A DNA stretch of 33,147 bases from Endozoicomonas sp. G2_1 (GTDB taxonomy: Bacteria > Pseudomonadota > Gammaproteobacteria > Enterobacterales > Alteromonadaceae). The translations under genes were made by a program, and so were the position numbers. Position 1 is the stretch's first letter; each line of letters opens with the position of its first letter. Below the pieces are notes generated by a model. That model was not told where the DNA came from, made no database searches, and saw only the letters and a program-made list of their open reading frames with translations. The stretch lies in assembly GCF_017744155.1 (NCBI RefSeq), contig NZ_JAGHQT010000026.1:1-33147 (forward strand), in the 5' to 3' direction. This document shows, piece by piece, positions 14,625 to 21,820 of this stretch.

Positions 14625-14648
14625 ATAAATAGGTAATTGCCTATTTAT
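14625..14648. repeat. Compact stem-loop, attC remnant or terminator
   Basis: ATAAATAGGTAATTGCCTATTTAT is an inverted repeat with one mismatch in 12 pairs. It sits in the 53-bp gap between two genes where an attC is expected (AACGCTAAATAAACTG precedes it) and overlaps the stop of 14645-15040. There is no U-tract, so an attC relic is somewhat more likely than a terminator. Confidence 0.4.
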
Positions 14649-15040
14649 GTACTGCTAATATTGTACATTGCTAATTCTTTTTTAGTTACACGGCGAATAG
14701 AAAGTAAAATCAAAGCACCAATAATATTAAAAAACGGTACTATATTAATAACCGTTAAAACGGTTAACTGGGTTAGTTTGCGGTTGACGATCGCCGTATG
14801 TTGCCAACAAGAGAACCCCAGCCACAACCCAGCAACCGCAAGCTGGGCTGTTGTACCGCTAATTGCCTGACCATCAAAGGCTTGTCTTACAACACTTACA
14901 ATGACTAGCAATGTCAGAAGCCACATCAATACTAAATAGAGCTTTCTCCAGAAATTCAAGTTTGAAAATGAAGGTATAAAGTCTTGTTTAACCGATAAAT
15001 CAGATTTAGGGGCTGCATATGGAGAAGTGTCTGTTGTCAT
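14645..15040 (-). CDS. Four-TM membrane protein with N-terminal PYAAPKS motif
   Basis: The 131 aa begin with a polar stretch MTTDTSPYAAPKSDLSVKQD, the proline-rich 'nPYaaP.s.l' leader seen in many small bacterial membrane proteins. About four hydrophobic segments follow (35-51, 66-80, 91-105, 105-117) and a cytoplasmic basic region (IRRVTKKELAM). It is probably an inner-membrane protein. AGGAATT precedes the ATG. No specific family assigned. Confidence 0.75.
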   Translation of the reverse strand: MTTDTSPYAAPKSDLSVKQDFIPSFSNLNFWRKLYLVLMWLLTLLVIVSVVRQAFDGQAISGTTAQLAVAGLWLGFSCWQHTAIVNRKLTQLTVLTVINIVPFFNIIGALILLSIRRVTKKELAMYNISST

Positions 15041-15076
15041 AATAATTCCTGACAGTTATTGAGTTTAAAAAGTTAA

Positions 15077-15173
15077 AAAACGTGCGTATAAATTGAGACC
15101 AAAGCTCGGCCAAAATCAGAGATGACGAAGCACAAACCAAGTATTTTGTATCACAGTGCGTAACTCGTTAAGG
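15077..15173 (-). repeat. attC-like site, diverged
   Basis: AAAACGTGCGTATAAATTGAG at the left and CAGTGCGTAACTCGTTAAGG at the right. The right edge CTCGTTAAGG resembles the GC-rich attC at 23424 (ACTCGTTAGG). About 97 bp. Confidence 0.5.
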
Positions 15174-15632
15174 TACCTTTTTAATTAACTTAAGAAATCT
15201 ACCTTGAACATACTTCTTAAAAATACTACCCATTACTGCGTAATACTGCTCAACGTTACCACTGTCAATGCTATCTGCTATTTGCGAAACTTCAGGGATA
15301 AGCGCTGCACCTTTATCTCTAATTAAAATAACAGCTGGGTCATTTGATTTCGGATATTCTTCAGGTTCTAACTCTTCATATTGATTTAGCAGCATACAAA
15401 GAATGTAAACTAAAACAGCCTCACGTATGAAAACGTCATCTATTCCAAGCACAACACCTTTGGGCTCAACGACTTTTAGTTCTATAAGATCCCAACAGCT
15501 GCAACCGTCAAATAACCAATATGACGTTTGACCACAAGAAAATTCACCGTCCTCGATCAGTTGATAGTAAAAGAAGCTTGCATGCATCATTGCTTCCCTT
15601 CCAAGTTTGAAATTAGATTGATTGACAATCAC
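15168..15632 (-). CDS. Hypothetical protein
   Basis: These 154 residues have no signal peptide. The protein has a hydrophobic helix in the middle (AVLVYILCMLLNQY, about 72-85) that is more likely buried than membrane-spanning, and several acidic stretches (YEELEPEEYPKS). A CGQTSYWLFDGCSCWDL segment near 33-49 holds three Cys. The C-terminus is basic (FLKLIKKVP). No family recognised. The start is GTG with GAGGAAA upstream. The stop codon lies in the adjoining attC. Confidence 0.75.
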   Translation of the reverse strand: MIVNQSNFKLGREAMMHASFFYYQLIEDGEFSCGQTSYWLFDGCSCWDLIELKVVEPKGVVLGIDDVFIREAVLVYILCMLLNQYEELEPEEYPKSNDPAVILIRDKGAALIPEVSQIADSIDSGNVEQYYAVMGSIFKKYVQGRFLKLIKKVP

Positions 15633-15651
15633 TGAATTTTCCTCAGTAGCC

Positions 15652-15663
15652 TAACGCTTGTTA
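15652..15663 (-). repeat. Collapsed attC (outer boxes only)
   Basis: TAACGCTTGTTA joins the left core (TAACGC) directly to the right core (GCTTGTTA) of the array's attC sites, with the whole hairpin missing. It lies in a 51-bp gap between two cassette genes. Confidence 0.45.
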
Positions 15664-15683
15664 CAACGCTTTCGTTGCCCCTA

Positions 15684-16043
15684 TTACACCTGCTTTTTCA
15701 TGCCCCATAACAATGACCAAAGTAACAGCAAAACACAACCAAACAAAGCAGAGTATAGGGGCATCTGAAAAAAGCTGAGGTTCATAAGCCTCTGCCCTTC
15801 ATGAACTGTGCGATTAGCTATAAAAAGCCCTATAGAACAGAGTGAGCACCACGGAACAAAAGCTACCAACAAGCGAGTTACTAGTGTACCAGTTGCATAT
15901 CTAAATTGGATAACTACAACCATAGCAGGGACAATTAATAGTCCGCCAAACCAAAACAACATAGAACTAAAACCAAGCAAATGAAATGCAAGAATAACGA
16001 TAACTGACAAGATAATATTTTGTAGATTACGACTAATAATCAA
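15684..16043 (-). CDS. Small multi-TM membrane protein
   Basis: The protein is mostly hydrophobic, with four predicted helices (about 8-28, 34-50, 59-77, 98-118 of the longer frame) and a short basic end GMKKQV. The open frame can start at GTG 16062-16064, but that lies in attC sequence and lacks a ribosome-binding site. TTG 16041-16043 has GGAAG six bases upstream and is preferred, giving 119 aa. No family recognised. Confidence 0.65.
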   Translation of the reverse strand: MIISRNLQNIILSVIVILAFHLLGFSSMLFWFGGLLIVPAMVVVIQFRYATGTLVTRLLVAFVPWCSLCSIGLFIANRTVHEGQRLMNLSFFQMPLYSALFGCVLLLLWSLLWGMKKQV

Positions 16044-16062
16044 ATTTAAACTTCCATCCAGC

Positions 16063-16160
16063 ACAACGCCACGTTAAACATCTAATAACCATTGGCTGTA
16101 GCTGTATGTTGCAGCCAGACCGAGCCAAGCTTTAATAGCCCCGAGTTATCGGCTTGTTAA
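16063..16160 (-). repeat. attC site
   Basis: CAACGCCACGTTAAACATC at the left, TTGGCTGTAG and CCGAGCCAAGC as the central stem, and AGCCCCGAGTTATCGGCTTGTTAAC at the right. About 98 bp. Confidence 0.8.
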
Positions 16161-16163
16161 CCA

Positions 16164-16733
16164 TTAATGAATCCACATTAAACCGTGTTTATTACGAACA
16201 GCTATTTCAACCCCATTTCTAAACTTTATCAAAGCCCTATAAGTTTCTTGATAACTTTCTTCAGTTTCATAGAGTTCCAAGTCTTTAATTTGAAACCATT
16301 TGTCAAACCTACTTTTAAATACGCCAAAGCTCAAATCATTTAATAAGCCCAGTAACTCTGGGATTTGTGCGCTAGAAAAGGCAAAATTATCATTGCAACT
16401 ATCCATGCTTATAGCACTGTGTTCTTTTATGTTAAACCATGTTTGAAACAAAGAGCCTGCGCCGAATACTATTTCATCTGTGCCGTTTAAAAGGTAATGA
16501 TAAAGCTCAACATTTTTATGGGTAACAACTGGGTTAATCATTTCAACTGGCTCGATGGGCCAGTCCTTCAACACCTGCGCTTTATTAGAAAGTAAACGAG
16601 AATATTTGCTCACAAAACCAGTATTAATTTCTGGTTTTTCTCCCTCGATAAACGAAAAAAGTGATTCTGGGTGTCTTTTAATAAATTCAATTTGACTATC
16701 ATTCAAGGCAAATATGCTCATATAAAGTGCCAA
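16164..16733 (-). CDS. Hypothetical protein, possibly DUF1877/YfbM-like
   Basis: This 189-aa cytoplasmic protein opens 'SIFALNDSQIEFIKRHPESL', with a middle 'LYHYLLNGTDEIVFGAGSLF' and a later 'SSAQIPELLGLLNDLSFG', followed by FRNGVEIAVRNKHGLMW. The order 'lh.lLtG', an active-site-like middle and a helical end resembles the YfbM/DUF1877 family, found in many bacteria without known function. I hold this loosely. The start is TTG 16731-16733 because AGGAG lies six bases upstream, while the ATG four codons later has none. Confidence 0.75.
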   Translation of the reverse strand: MALYMSIFALNDSQIEFIKRHPESLFSFIEGEKPEINTGFVSKYSRLLSNKAQVLKDWPIEPVEMINPVVTHKNVELYHYLLNGTDEIVFGAGSLFQTWFNIKEHSAISMDSCNDNFAFSSAQIPELLGLLNDLSFGVFKSRFDKWFQIKDLELYETEESYQETYRALIKFRNGVEIAVRNKHGLMWIH

Positions 16734-16800
16734 AAAGATCTCCTATTTATCAATAATGTCCATATAAGGGACTAACGAGGTTTGACTAAATGATTACAGC

Positions 16801-16898
16801 GAACTTCCTGTTAGGGCACTGATAAACGGTTGGCTAAAATGTGTAGCGAAGCAAAACTGAGTCAAGCTCTAGTAATCCCAACAAAAGCAGGTTGTTGA
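16801..16898 (-). repeat. attC site, class A
   Basis: TCCTGTTAGGGCACTGATAAACGGTTGGCT at the left, AATGTGTAGCGAAGCAAAAC as the loop, and ATCCCAACAAAAGCAGGTTGTTGAG at the right. The TAACGCC core at the left edge has drifted. About 98 bp. Confidence 0.8.
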
Positions 16899-16909
16899 GT
16901 TTATTTTCG

Positions 16910-17125
16910 CTATTTCCATATCGTAAACTTACCTTTTAACGCACAAATAACAAAGTACACCGCAACTATAACCAAAACAATAGGGTACAAGTTCCAACAC
17001 TCGTTATATGTTTCAGGAAAGTAATGTTCATTTATTGCATTGACAATAGATTTTTCGATTGAAAGCACAATCAAAACAACAGAAATAAGTATTGAAATTA
17101 TCCGTTTGGTAATTTTGGACATCAT
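16910..17125 (-). CDS. Small two-TM membrane protein
   Basis: The product is about 71 aa with two hydrophobic segments (IISILISVVLIVLSI and IVLVIVAVYFVICAL) joined by a polar loop rich in Asn/Tyr, and a basic cytoplasmic end. The open frame extends to 17152, but its first codons are inside an attC. ATG 17123-17125 or the adjacent ATG is the likely start. There is no strong ribosome-binding site. No family recognised. Confidence 0.6.
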   Translation of the reverse strand: MMSKITKRIISILISVVLIVLSIEKSIVNAINEHYFPETYNECWNLYPIVLVIVAVYFVICALKGKFTIWK

Positions 17126-17142
17126 TATCTTTGAGGTAAGCA

Positions 17143-17218
17143 TAACGCCCAAACATTGGACAGCTCAAATTAAATCAAGAGCTAAGCTTTATTTACCCCA
17201 TTTATGCGCTTATTAGTA
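17143..17218 (-). repeat. attC site, class B, shortened
   Basis: TAACGCCCAAACATTGGACAGCTC at the left and GAGCTAAGCTTTATTTACCCC with TTATGCGCTTATTAG at the right. About 76 bp. Confidence 0.75.
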
Positions 17219-17235
17219 ATATTGCCTCCAGTTAT

Positions 17236-17940
17236 CTAAGAATAAAAAAACGTATTCAGGATGATTTTATCAACTGGATCGTAATACATAATAATATCGA
17301 AATCAGCCTTCAAAGATATTAATTTATTATTTTTATCGTAGTAACTAAGGTCAGTAGGATCTAATTTTCCAATGTATCTAAACTTTCTACCATTTTCAGT
17401 TATTGGATAATCTATATTATTTGTCGGCTCTGTCATTGACGGAAAGCGTCCATCTATATACTTGAATGCCTCGTTACTATTTTTAAAACGCTTTAGCACT
17501 TCGTGTAATTTATTTGAATCGTTAAAATATTTTTCTCTAATTTTTATATAGTTACATTCAAATTCAAGTAATTCTCTGTCTAGGTCAGCTGGCAATTGAT
17601 CTAAATAATCGACAACCCCAGAGAATTCATTTTTATACTCTGGATGATACTGAATATATTCTTTTTGAAAGAACCTATAGTCTGGCTCCAATGAACATTT
17701 ATTGTTTTCAAGTTTATAGGCAAGCCAATTAACTCGGCTGTAATAGGTATGATATTTAGTCGTCTCCAACCCTATGTGATCAAATGGCTCAAAAGGCAAT
17801 ATAAAATGCACCAAACCAGATAATTCGGGATAGAGTTCTTGTAAATCAATACTTAACAAAGGAAAAAGAAGCTCAGCATGTTTTTCTATATCTCTCGAAA
17901 ATACGTCTTTAGCGTTGGGTAACAATTTAGAGTTTTTCAT
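17236..17940 (-). CDS. Hypothetical cytoplasmic protein
   Basis: These 234 residues have no signal peptide or membrane segment. The protein is rich in aromatic and charged residues (DYRFFQKEYIQYHPEYKNEF) with a long helical middle (LPADLDRELLEFECNYIKIR). The last third (FRYIGKLDPTDLSYYDKNNK, then DIIMYYDPVDKIILNTFFYS) looks like a compact beta unit. No family recognised with confidence; a distant YwqG/DUF1963-type end is possible. AGGTCG precedes the ATG by eight bases. Confidence 0.75.
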   Translation of the reverse strand: MKNSKLLPNAKDVFSRDIEKHAELLFPLLSIDLQELYPELSGLVHFILPFEPFDHIGLETTKYHTYYSRVNWLAYKLENNKCSLEPDYRFFQKEYIQYHPEYKNEFSGVVDYLDQLPADLDRELLEFECNYIKIREKYFNDSNKLHEVLKRFKNSNEAFKYIDGRFPSMTEPTNNIDYPITENGRKFRYIGKLDPTDLSYYDKNNKLISLKADFDIIMYYDPVDKIILNTFFYS

Positions 17941-17961
17941 AACATCGACCTAGAATATCGC

Positions 17962-18055
17962 TAACACCTTGATAATAAAAGGAAAAAATCTAACTAAACT
18001 TACGAAGCAAAACCTACATAACATTAGCAGTCCCATTTGAACCACTCTTGATGCA
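17962..18055 (-). repeat. attC site, class A, partly decayed
   Basis: TAACACCTTGATAATAAAAGG at the left and ATTAGCAGTCCCATTTGAACC with CTCTTGATGC at the right. About 94 bp. The right core GTTA has become GATG. Confidence 0.7.
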
Positions 18056-18403
18056 TTAGCAAACACCACCGAGATCCAATTTACCTCTATTGATATCAAT
18101 ACTGAATGAGCATTCATATACATTTTTAGTAAAATAAAAGGAGCAGCTAAAGTTTTCAGCTCTTTTCTCAAAGTGGTCTTCGCCACAATAGCTAATTTGA
18201 GGCTCAATTTTCATAGCTTCATATGTGCTCTTAGCAGCATCACCTGATAGGCTCAAGTAAAGATGCGAGTTAGATATTAATGGTTCTTCGAGATCGGCTT
18301 GCGGTGCTGAAGATATATGAAATAAACCAGCAAGCTTCTGAAAAGGTGAGCCGGCTATAGCAATTGTTCCATAGAATAATAAACAAAACAGAAGTATACG
18401 CAT
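18056..18403 (-). CDS. Secreted Cys-containing protein
   Basis: From ATG 18401-18403 (GGGGAAAG upstream) the protein is 115 aa. It has a signal peptide (MRILLFCLLFYGTIAIAG) and a small mature domain: YLSLSGDAAKSTYEAMKIEP, then SYCGEDHFEKRAENFSCSFY, then VYECSFSIDINRGKLDLGGVC. The pattern 'G.aA...y.am', 'K..gn..C', 'y.C.f.id...G....ggvC' occurs in a widespread uncharacterised group of secreted proteins. The four cysteines are probably paired in the periplasm. Confidence 0.8.
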   Translation of the reverse strand: MRILLFCLLFYGTIAIAGSPFQKLAGLFHISSAPQADLEEPLISNSHLYLSLSGDAAKSTYEAMKIEPQISYCGEDHFEKRAENFSCSFYFTKNVYECSFSIDINRGKLDLGGVC

Positions 18404-18419
18404 CACTTTCCCCAAGACA

Positions 18420-18516
18420 TAACGCCCTATTAACGGGCAAACAATGAGTTTAGCTAAAACTAGGAATACAACAACTAGAACTAGACTTAAATGGTTCCGT
18501 TGAAGTGCCCGTGATA
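18420..18516 (-). repeat. attC site, class B
   Basis: TAACGCCCTATTAACGGGCAAAC at the left, GTTTAGCTAAAACTAGGAATACAACAAC in the middle and GGTTCCGTTGAAGTGCCCGTGATATG at the right. The right core has drifted. About 97 bp. Confidence 0.8.
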
Positions 18517-18522
18517 TGCTTT

Positions 18523-18897
18523 CTACAGACTATAGAAAGCGGCTTCCATTTCTTTTACAAACTTATCTGACCTAGCATAACCTAAAGAAGGTTTATAAAA
18601 CTCAAACTGTTGCTTGGTTAGCAATTTAGGCAAATGAGGCCAGTACTGTTTATTTCGCCCAATATCTTCGAGAAAACCACACAATACTGCCTGATGCGGT
18701 GTATCTTCATACTTAGTACTAACACACCACGAAAAATACTGCTTTACGTGTTTAATATATTCACAGTCACCATTATTTAATGCATCAAGTAAGCTATTTT
18801 CAATATAGCTCCAAACCTCTCCAGGGCCACTTGATTCCTCGATATCTTGTTTAATTTTGGGAAATAAATCAATTGCGATTCTACGCCAAGCACTCAT
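18523..18897 (-). CDS. DUF7674-like family protein
   Basis: The protein is 124 aa, soluble and predicted helical. It opens MSAWRRIAIDLFPKIKQDIE, the 'MS.WR..A...FP......' start of a widespread small family (named DUF7674 as I recall). YFSWCVSTKYEDTPHQAVLC and WPHLPKLLTKQQFEFYKPSL fit the same family. Function unknown; members are often found beside other small cargo proteins in integrons and near toxin loci. A truncated copy with a mutated start is at 8075-8262. AGGAC precedes the ATG. Confidence 0.85.
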   Translation of the reverse strand: MSAWRRIAIDLFPKIKQDIEESSGPGEVWSYIENSLLDALNNGDCEYIKHVKQYFSWCVSTKYEDTPHQAVLCGFLEDIGRNKQYWPHLPKLLTKQQFEFYKPSLGYARSDKFVKEMEAAFYSL

Positions 18898-18912
18898 AGC
18901 TGTCCTAGCACA

Positions 18913-18993
18913 TAATGCCCCAACAAGGGGCTTTTTTCAGCTTGCTACCATCTGAGGGAAAACGAAACAGCAAACAGTCCCGCTTTAGTTATC
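18913..18993 (-). repeat. attC site without its own gene
   Basis: TAATGCCCCAACAAGGGGC at the left and AACAGTCCCGCTTTAGTTAT at the right. The CCCC/GGGG arm is followed by a T-run (GGGGCTTTTTT), so it might also terminate plus-strand transcription. No gene lies between it and the next attC-like stretch at 19059. Confidence 0.6.
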
Positions 18994-19058
18994 TACTATA
19001 TACCGTTTACTCGATAATTTTAAAATTTACATTAGCTGATGCTAAAGACTCGACTCGA

Positions 19059-19134
19059 TTAATTTGTCAGTTGCGCAATTAAAAGCACAAAGGCGGGAAT
19101 CAAGCTTTATTTAGCCGCTAAAGCAATAATTAGA
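19059..19134 (-). repeat. Decayed class-B attC-like site
   Basis: The right part AAGCTTTATTTAGCCGCTAAAGCAATAATTAG matches the class-B right half (AAGCTTTATTTGTCCCGTTGAAGCGCTTGTTAT). The left half is barely recognisable. Confidence 0.5.
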
Positions 19135-19139
19135 AGCTC

Positions 19140-19526
19140 CTACTCAGAGACTAAAAACCGTTGTACTTGGTAAAAGCATTCGTCATCATATACTTCAGAA
19201 CTCCAATCTACTTTTATCTGGGTAGGAAACCCATATTTTTCATTATATTTAATGCTATATGATGAAGCTTTTGCAAATATCTTTGGTAACAAATCAAACA
19301 ACTCATTGATAGTTATAGTTCTTTCTCTGCCTTTAAATTTTTCAATACCATCTGAAACTGTGATATCCGATGTGGCTGTGTACATACAACCGTACCAAAT
19401 TGAATAAGAATAATTTGGAGGCTCTACCTTACTCCATAAAACTCGATTTAGTTTCGATATTTCTTGTTGTTCTTCGACAAACGCAGACTTTGATGCGGTA
19501 CCCCCTACAAACCAAGCACCAAACAC
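19140..19526 (-). CDS. DUF6174-like protein, membrane anchored
   Basis: The translated part is 128 aa: NYSYSIWYGCMYTATSDITV, SDGIEKFKGRERTITINELFD and KASSYSIKYNEKYGFPTQIK with VDWSSEVYDDECFYQVQRFL. This is the DUF6174 layout ('nYsY......c....I.V.dG', 'TI.elFd.i', 'v.Y...yGfP..i..D....DDe....v..f'). The frame upstream of GTG 19524-19526 is open to 19601 and encodes a clear membrane segment (YAIIFVLGITVVLVFG), but has no ATG, GTG or TTG. An ATT at 19584-19586 has GAGG nine bases upstream. Either the native start was mutated from ATG to ATT or translation starts at the weaker GTG. Confidence 0.82.
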   Translation of the reverse strand: MFGAWFVGGTASKSAFVEEQQEISKLNRVLWSKVEPPNYSYSIWYGCMYTATSDITVSDGIEKFKGRERTITINELFDLLPKIFAKASSYSIKYNEKYGFPTQIKVDWSSEVYDDECFYQVQRFLVSE

Positions 19527-19599
19527 AAGAACAACTGTAATACCAAGAACAAAAATAATGGCATAGGGACTTCTAGAGTCAAAAATTTTAAAGTACCTC

Positions 19600-19697
19600 T
19601 AACGCCCTGTTGAAGGGCTGATAAATGTTTGGCTAAAATTGTATAGCGAAGCGAAACCACGCCAAGCTTTAGCAAGTCGACTTTATTGGCTTATTAT
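19600..19697 (-). repeat. attC site, class A
   Basis: TAACGCCCTGTTGAAGGGCTG at the left, GTATAGCGAAGCGAAACCACGCC as the loop, and AAGTCGACTTTATTGGCTTATTAT at the right. About 98 bp. Confidence 0.88.
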
Positions 19698-19699
19698 AT

Positions 19700-19999
19700 T
19701 TACACATTTGACTCAAAGTAAGGATTACCTTCATCATCAGTGATACAGGAGTAAAACTCATTAACAAATCGATTAACCTCTTCTGGATCATCTTGATTTT
19801 CTAGGTATTTACGCCAATTACTTTCTTCCATGCAACCACTAATTTGTGACTTTACAGCCGCGATGCACTCTTTGTCTTCCTCACCACATAAATCTACTAG
19901 AGAAAACTCCAAGGTCTTTCTAAAGGCAAATTCCTCTACTTGAGCTTCACTGCAAGACCATAAAAATATTGACAAAAAGAATATCAAGAAAACTCTCAT
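19700..19999 (-). CDS. Small putative lipoprotein
   Basis: This 99-aa protein has a signal MRVFLIFFLSIFLWSC with lipobox LWSC. The mature part is acidic with four further cysteines (LCGEEDKEC, GCMEESN, YSCITDDEG), likely two disulfides. No family recognised. GGATAA precedes the ATG. Confidence 0.78.
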   Translation of the reverse strand: MRVFLIFFLSIFLWSCSEAQVEEFAFRKTLEFSLVDLCGEEDKECIAAVKSQISGCMEESNWRKYLENQDDPEEVNRFVNEFYSCITDDEGNPYFESNV

Positions 20000-20017
20000 T
20001 AATTATCCATACACATA

Positions 20018-20111
20018 TAACGCCCAACATGGCACCACGCATACTTGGCTATACGTTGCGAGGAACGAGCGTCCGCCAAGCTTTAGACGCCCATTTTATG
20101 CCCTTGTTATG
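20018..20111 (-). repeat. attC site, class C
   Basis: TAACGCCCAACATGGCACCACG at the left, GCTATACGTTGCGAGGAACGAGCG as the loop, and TAGACGCCCATTTTATGCCCTTGTTATG at the right. It shares the GACGCCCATTT...GATGCCCTTGTTA type with the attC at 24759. About 94 bp. Confidence 0.88.
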
Positions 20112-20466
20112 TGTTTGTCGGCCAGTTAACCGTTACGCCATTTTTACTTCCAAACAAGCTATCAATTACATTATGTTCATGGCTTGAAACTTTTAGTAAA
20201 AATTGTTTACTACCAACTTGTAGACCTGAGGTACAAGAGATTCGGGCAATATTCGGGTAATTAGAGTTTATCAACTCTATAAATCCATCTTCGATTTTCC
20301 GATAAATGAACTCACCTAAATTGAAAAGCTCTAGCATTAGCACCTCATCTTCACTTTCTCCGGTCATAGAATGGGGAATAAACAAACAATTTGGAATGTT
20401 TGAATCCAAATTGAAGTCTATATGTCCAAGTAGAACGTTACTTTTACTATAAATCCAAACTGGCAC
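20107..20466 (-). CDS. Hypothetical soluble protein
   Basis: The open frame reaches 20556 only because it reads through attC (FGSVSLRYTSIAKHYQPLIG is translated attC). GTG 20464-20466 with GGAG five bases upstream is the likely start, giving 119 aa. The protein is beta-rich with VWIYSKSNVLLGHIDFNLDS, FIPHSMTGESEDEVLMLELF and a C-terminal SLFGSKNGVTVNW. No signal peptide, no family recognised. The TAA stop is inside the attC. Confidence 0.7.
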   Translation of the reverse strand: MPVWIYSKSNVLLGHIDFNLDSNIPNCLFIPHSMTGESEDEVLMLELFNLGEFIYRKIEDGFIELINSNYPNIARISCTSGLQVGSKQFLLKVSSHEHNVIDSLFGSKNGVTVNWPTNT

Positions 20467-20481
20467 TCTATCTCCAACGTC

Positions 20482-20578
20482 TAACGCCCCAATAAGGGGC
20501 TGATAATGCTTGGCTATACTTGTGTAGCGAAGCGAAACCGAGCCAAACATTAGCAACCCCGCTTAAACAGCTTATTAT
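20482..20578 (-). repeat. attC site, class A
   Basis: TAACGCCCCAATAAGGGGCTG at the left, TTGTGTAGCGAAGCGAAACCGAG as the loop, and CAACCCCGCTTAAACAGCTTATTAT at the right. About 97 bp. Confidence 0.9.
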
Positions 20579-21228
20579 ATTTTATATTTGTTATTTGTCT
20601 CGTAAGCTTCTATCCATTCATTTACAACAAACCAATTTTCACCATACTTTTGCAATTGCCTCAATATTTCATCAAAAGTCAAATGTTCTGCCCACTTAAA
20701 CCCATAAACAGCAACTGATTTAAAACACTTTTCAAACTGTTTATATGCCTCTTTCTCAGAAACGATCTCAACTCCACGGTTAGTAATAAACTCCTGTACT
20801 GTCACCCTATTTGGTACCGCTTTAGAGAAAATGGAAGTAAAAGCTTTTTTCTTAACACCACCGTAATAAATGGGACAATGAGAATTTGAGAACCCTTTTC
20901 CGTCATTGATATAGTGCCATTCTTTATCGTCAAAATTAGATTCGATGTAGCCTTTAAGTTTAAGCGGATTAATTTTCATAGGGCCATCTGCATGTTTCAT
21001 AGGCTTCATTGGTGCTATATCTTTAGTTTTGATATAAGAATTAAAAATTAAAGTTATGTATTTCGTATCGAAATGCTGAGAAGAATTATGATTTTGTAAA
21101 ACAAAAGCTAACATGTAATCTTCCCCTACATAATACCAATCACCTTTGGTATTGCTCTTGAACCCTAGAGGCTCTATGTATTTCTTTCCTAAATCATTAC
21201 TTAGTTGATAAAATTCTGATGCATTCAT
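20575..21228 (-). CDS. DUF4304-like protein
   Basis: The start is ATG 21226-21228 (MNASEFYQLSND). The codons before it in the open frame are attC. The product is 217 aa, soluble, with the order FYQLSNDLGKKYIEPLGFKS, WYYVGEDYMLAFVLQNHNSS, KYITLIFNSYI. This resembles DUF4304 ('...l...lGFk.....fy.......v..Q.s......f.iN'), a small alpha/beta family of unknown function common in integrons and near toxins. I hold this loosely. No good ribosome-binding site. Confidence 0.78.
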   Translation of the reverse strand: MNASEFYQLSNDLGKKYIEPLGFKSNTKGDWYYVGEDYMLAFVLQNHNSSQHFDTKYITLIFNSYIKTKDIAPMKPMKHADGPMKINPLKLKGYIESNFDDKEWHYINDGKGFSNSHCPIYYGGVKKKAFTSIFSKAVPNRVTVQEFITNRGVEIVSEKEAYKQFEKCFKSVAVYGFKWAEHLTFDEILRQLQKYGENWFVVNEWIEAYETNNKYKI

Positions 21229-21237
21229 AATAAAATA

Positions 21238-21334
21238 TAATACCCTAATAAAAGGCTGATAATCCTTGTCTATGCTTTTGCAGCAAAGCAAAACTGAGTC
21301 AAGCTATAGAAGTCTCACTTTTAACTGTTTGTTA
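21238..21334 (-). repeat. attC site, class A, core drifted
   Basis: TAATACCCTAATAAAAGGCTG at the left and AAGTCTCACTTTTAACTGTTTGTTAG at the right. The left core TAACGCCC has become TAATACCC. About 97 bp. Confidence 0.8.
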
Positions 21335-21796
21335 GTTTTTCTTTACTTCTTTTAGTTCATTAATAGCATATGACTCTTTAATCAATGCAAAACCATAACT
21401 GCCAGAAATCGATATTACACGACCATAAATACCAGCATCCTGTAACTCAGCAGACAAACGGACAAAGTAGTTTTTATTTGCATCAAATTTGTACTCAATG
21501 TTCATTTCATCAGCACGCCAGTTAGACATAAAAGCACCTTTTTTAACCGTAAGCTTATGAATACCTGGAGATAAAGTAATCACTTCGTAACCGCCATTAC
21601 TAAGATCAAAGCGATCTACTCCATCCACTTGAATTGTTGGAGCCGCAGCACCGTCTAACATTGCCCAAGGTCTATAAATATAAATTTTTGCCTGGTTTGT
21701 ATCTAAACGTTCAAGTTCAGTGAACTTAGGCCCTGTGGCATTGCATGCCAAAAGAAGAAACGAGGTAGACATTATAATGATTATTTTATTGAACAT
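21332..21796 (-). CDS. DUF2846-like lipoprotein
   Basis: The protein is 154 aa. Signal MFNKIIIIMSTSFLLLAC has lipobox LLAC. It matches DUF2846: 'aKIYIYRPWAMLDGAAAPTI', 'dgvdrfdLsnGGYevitLsPGiHkLtvkkG' (about 58-87), then KFDANKNYFVRLSAELQDAG. It is a second, diverged member of the family at 11022-11522. The two share the GGY...PGIH core but were inserted as separate cassettes. AGGATT precedes the ATG by about ten bases. The stop is inside the attC. Confidence 0.88.
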   Translation of the reverse strand: MFNKIIIIMSTSFLLLACNATGPKFTELERLDTNQAKIYIYRPWAMLDGAAAPTIQVDGVDRFDLSNGGYEVITLSPGIHKLTVKKGAFMSNWRADEMNIEYKFDANKNYFVRLSAELQDAGIYGRVISISGSYGFALIKESYAINELKEVKKN

Positions 21797-21820
21797 TTAC
21801 GCCAATCCTGTGTGAAATAC

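Noticed and set aside
14637-14870. 77-codon plus ORF opposite the PYAAPKS membrane gene
   Set aside because: Shadow of a membrane gene; no ribosome-binding site.
17950-18207. 85-codon minus ORF overlapping the secreted protein at 18056
   Set aside because: Its second half is translated attC and the other frame has a signal peptide and conserved cysteines.
19969-20187. 72-codon plus ORF
   Set aside because: Most of it is attC sequence read on the wrong strand.
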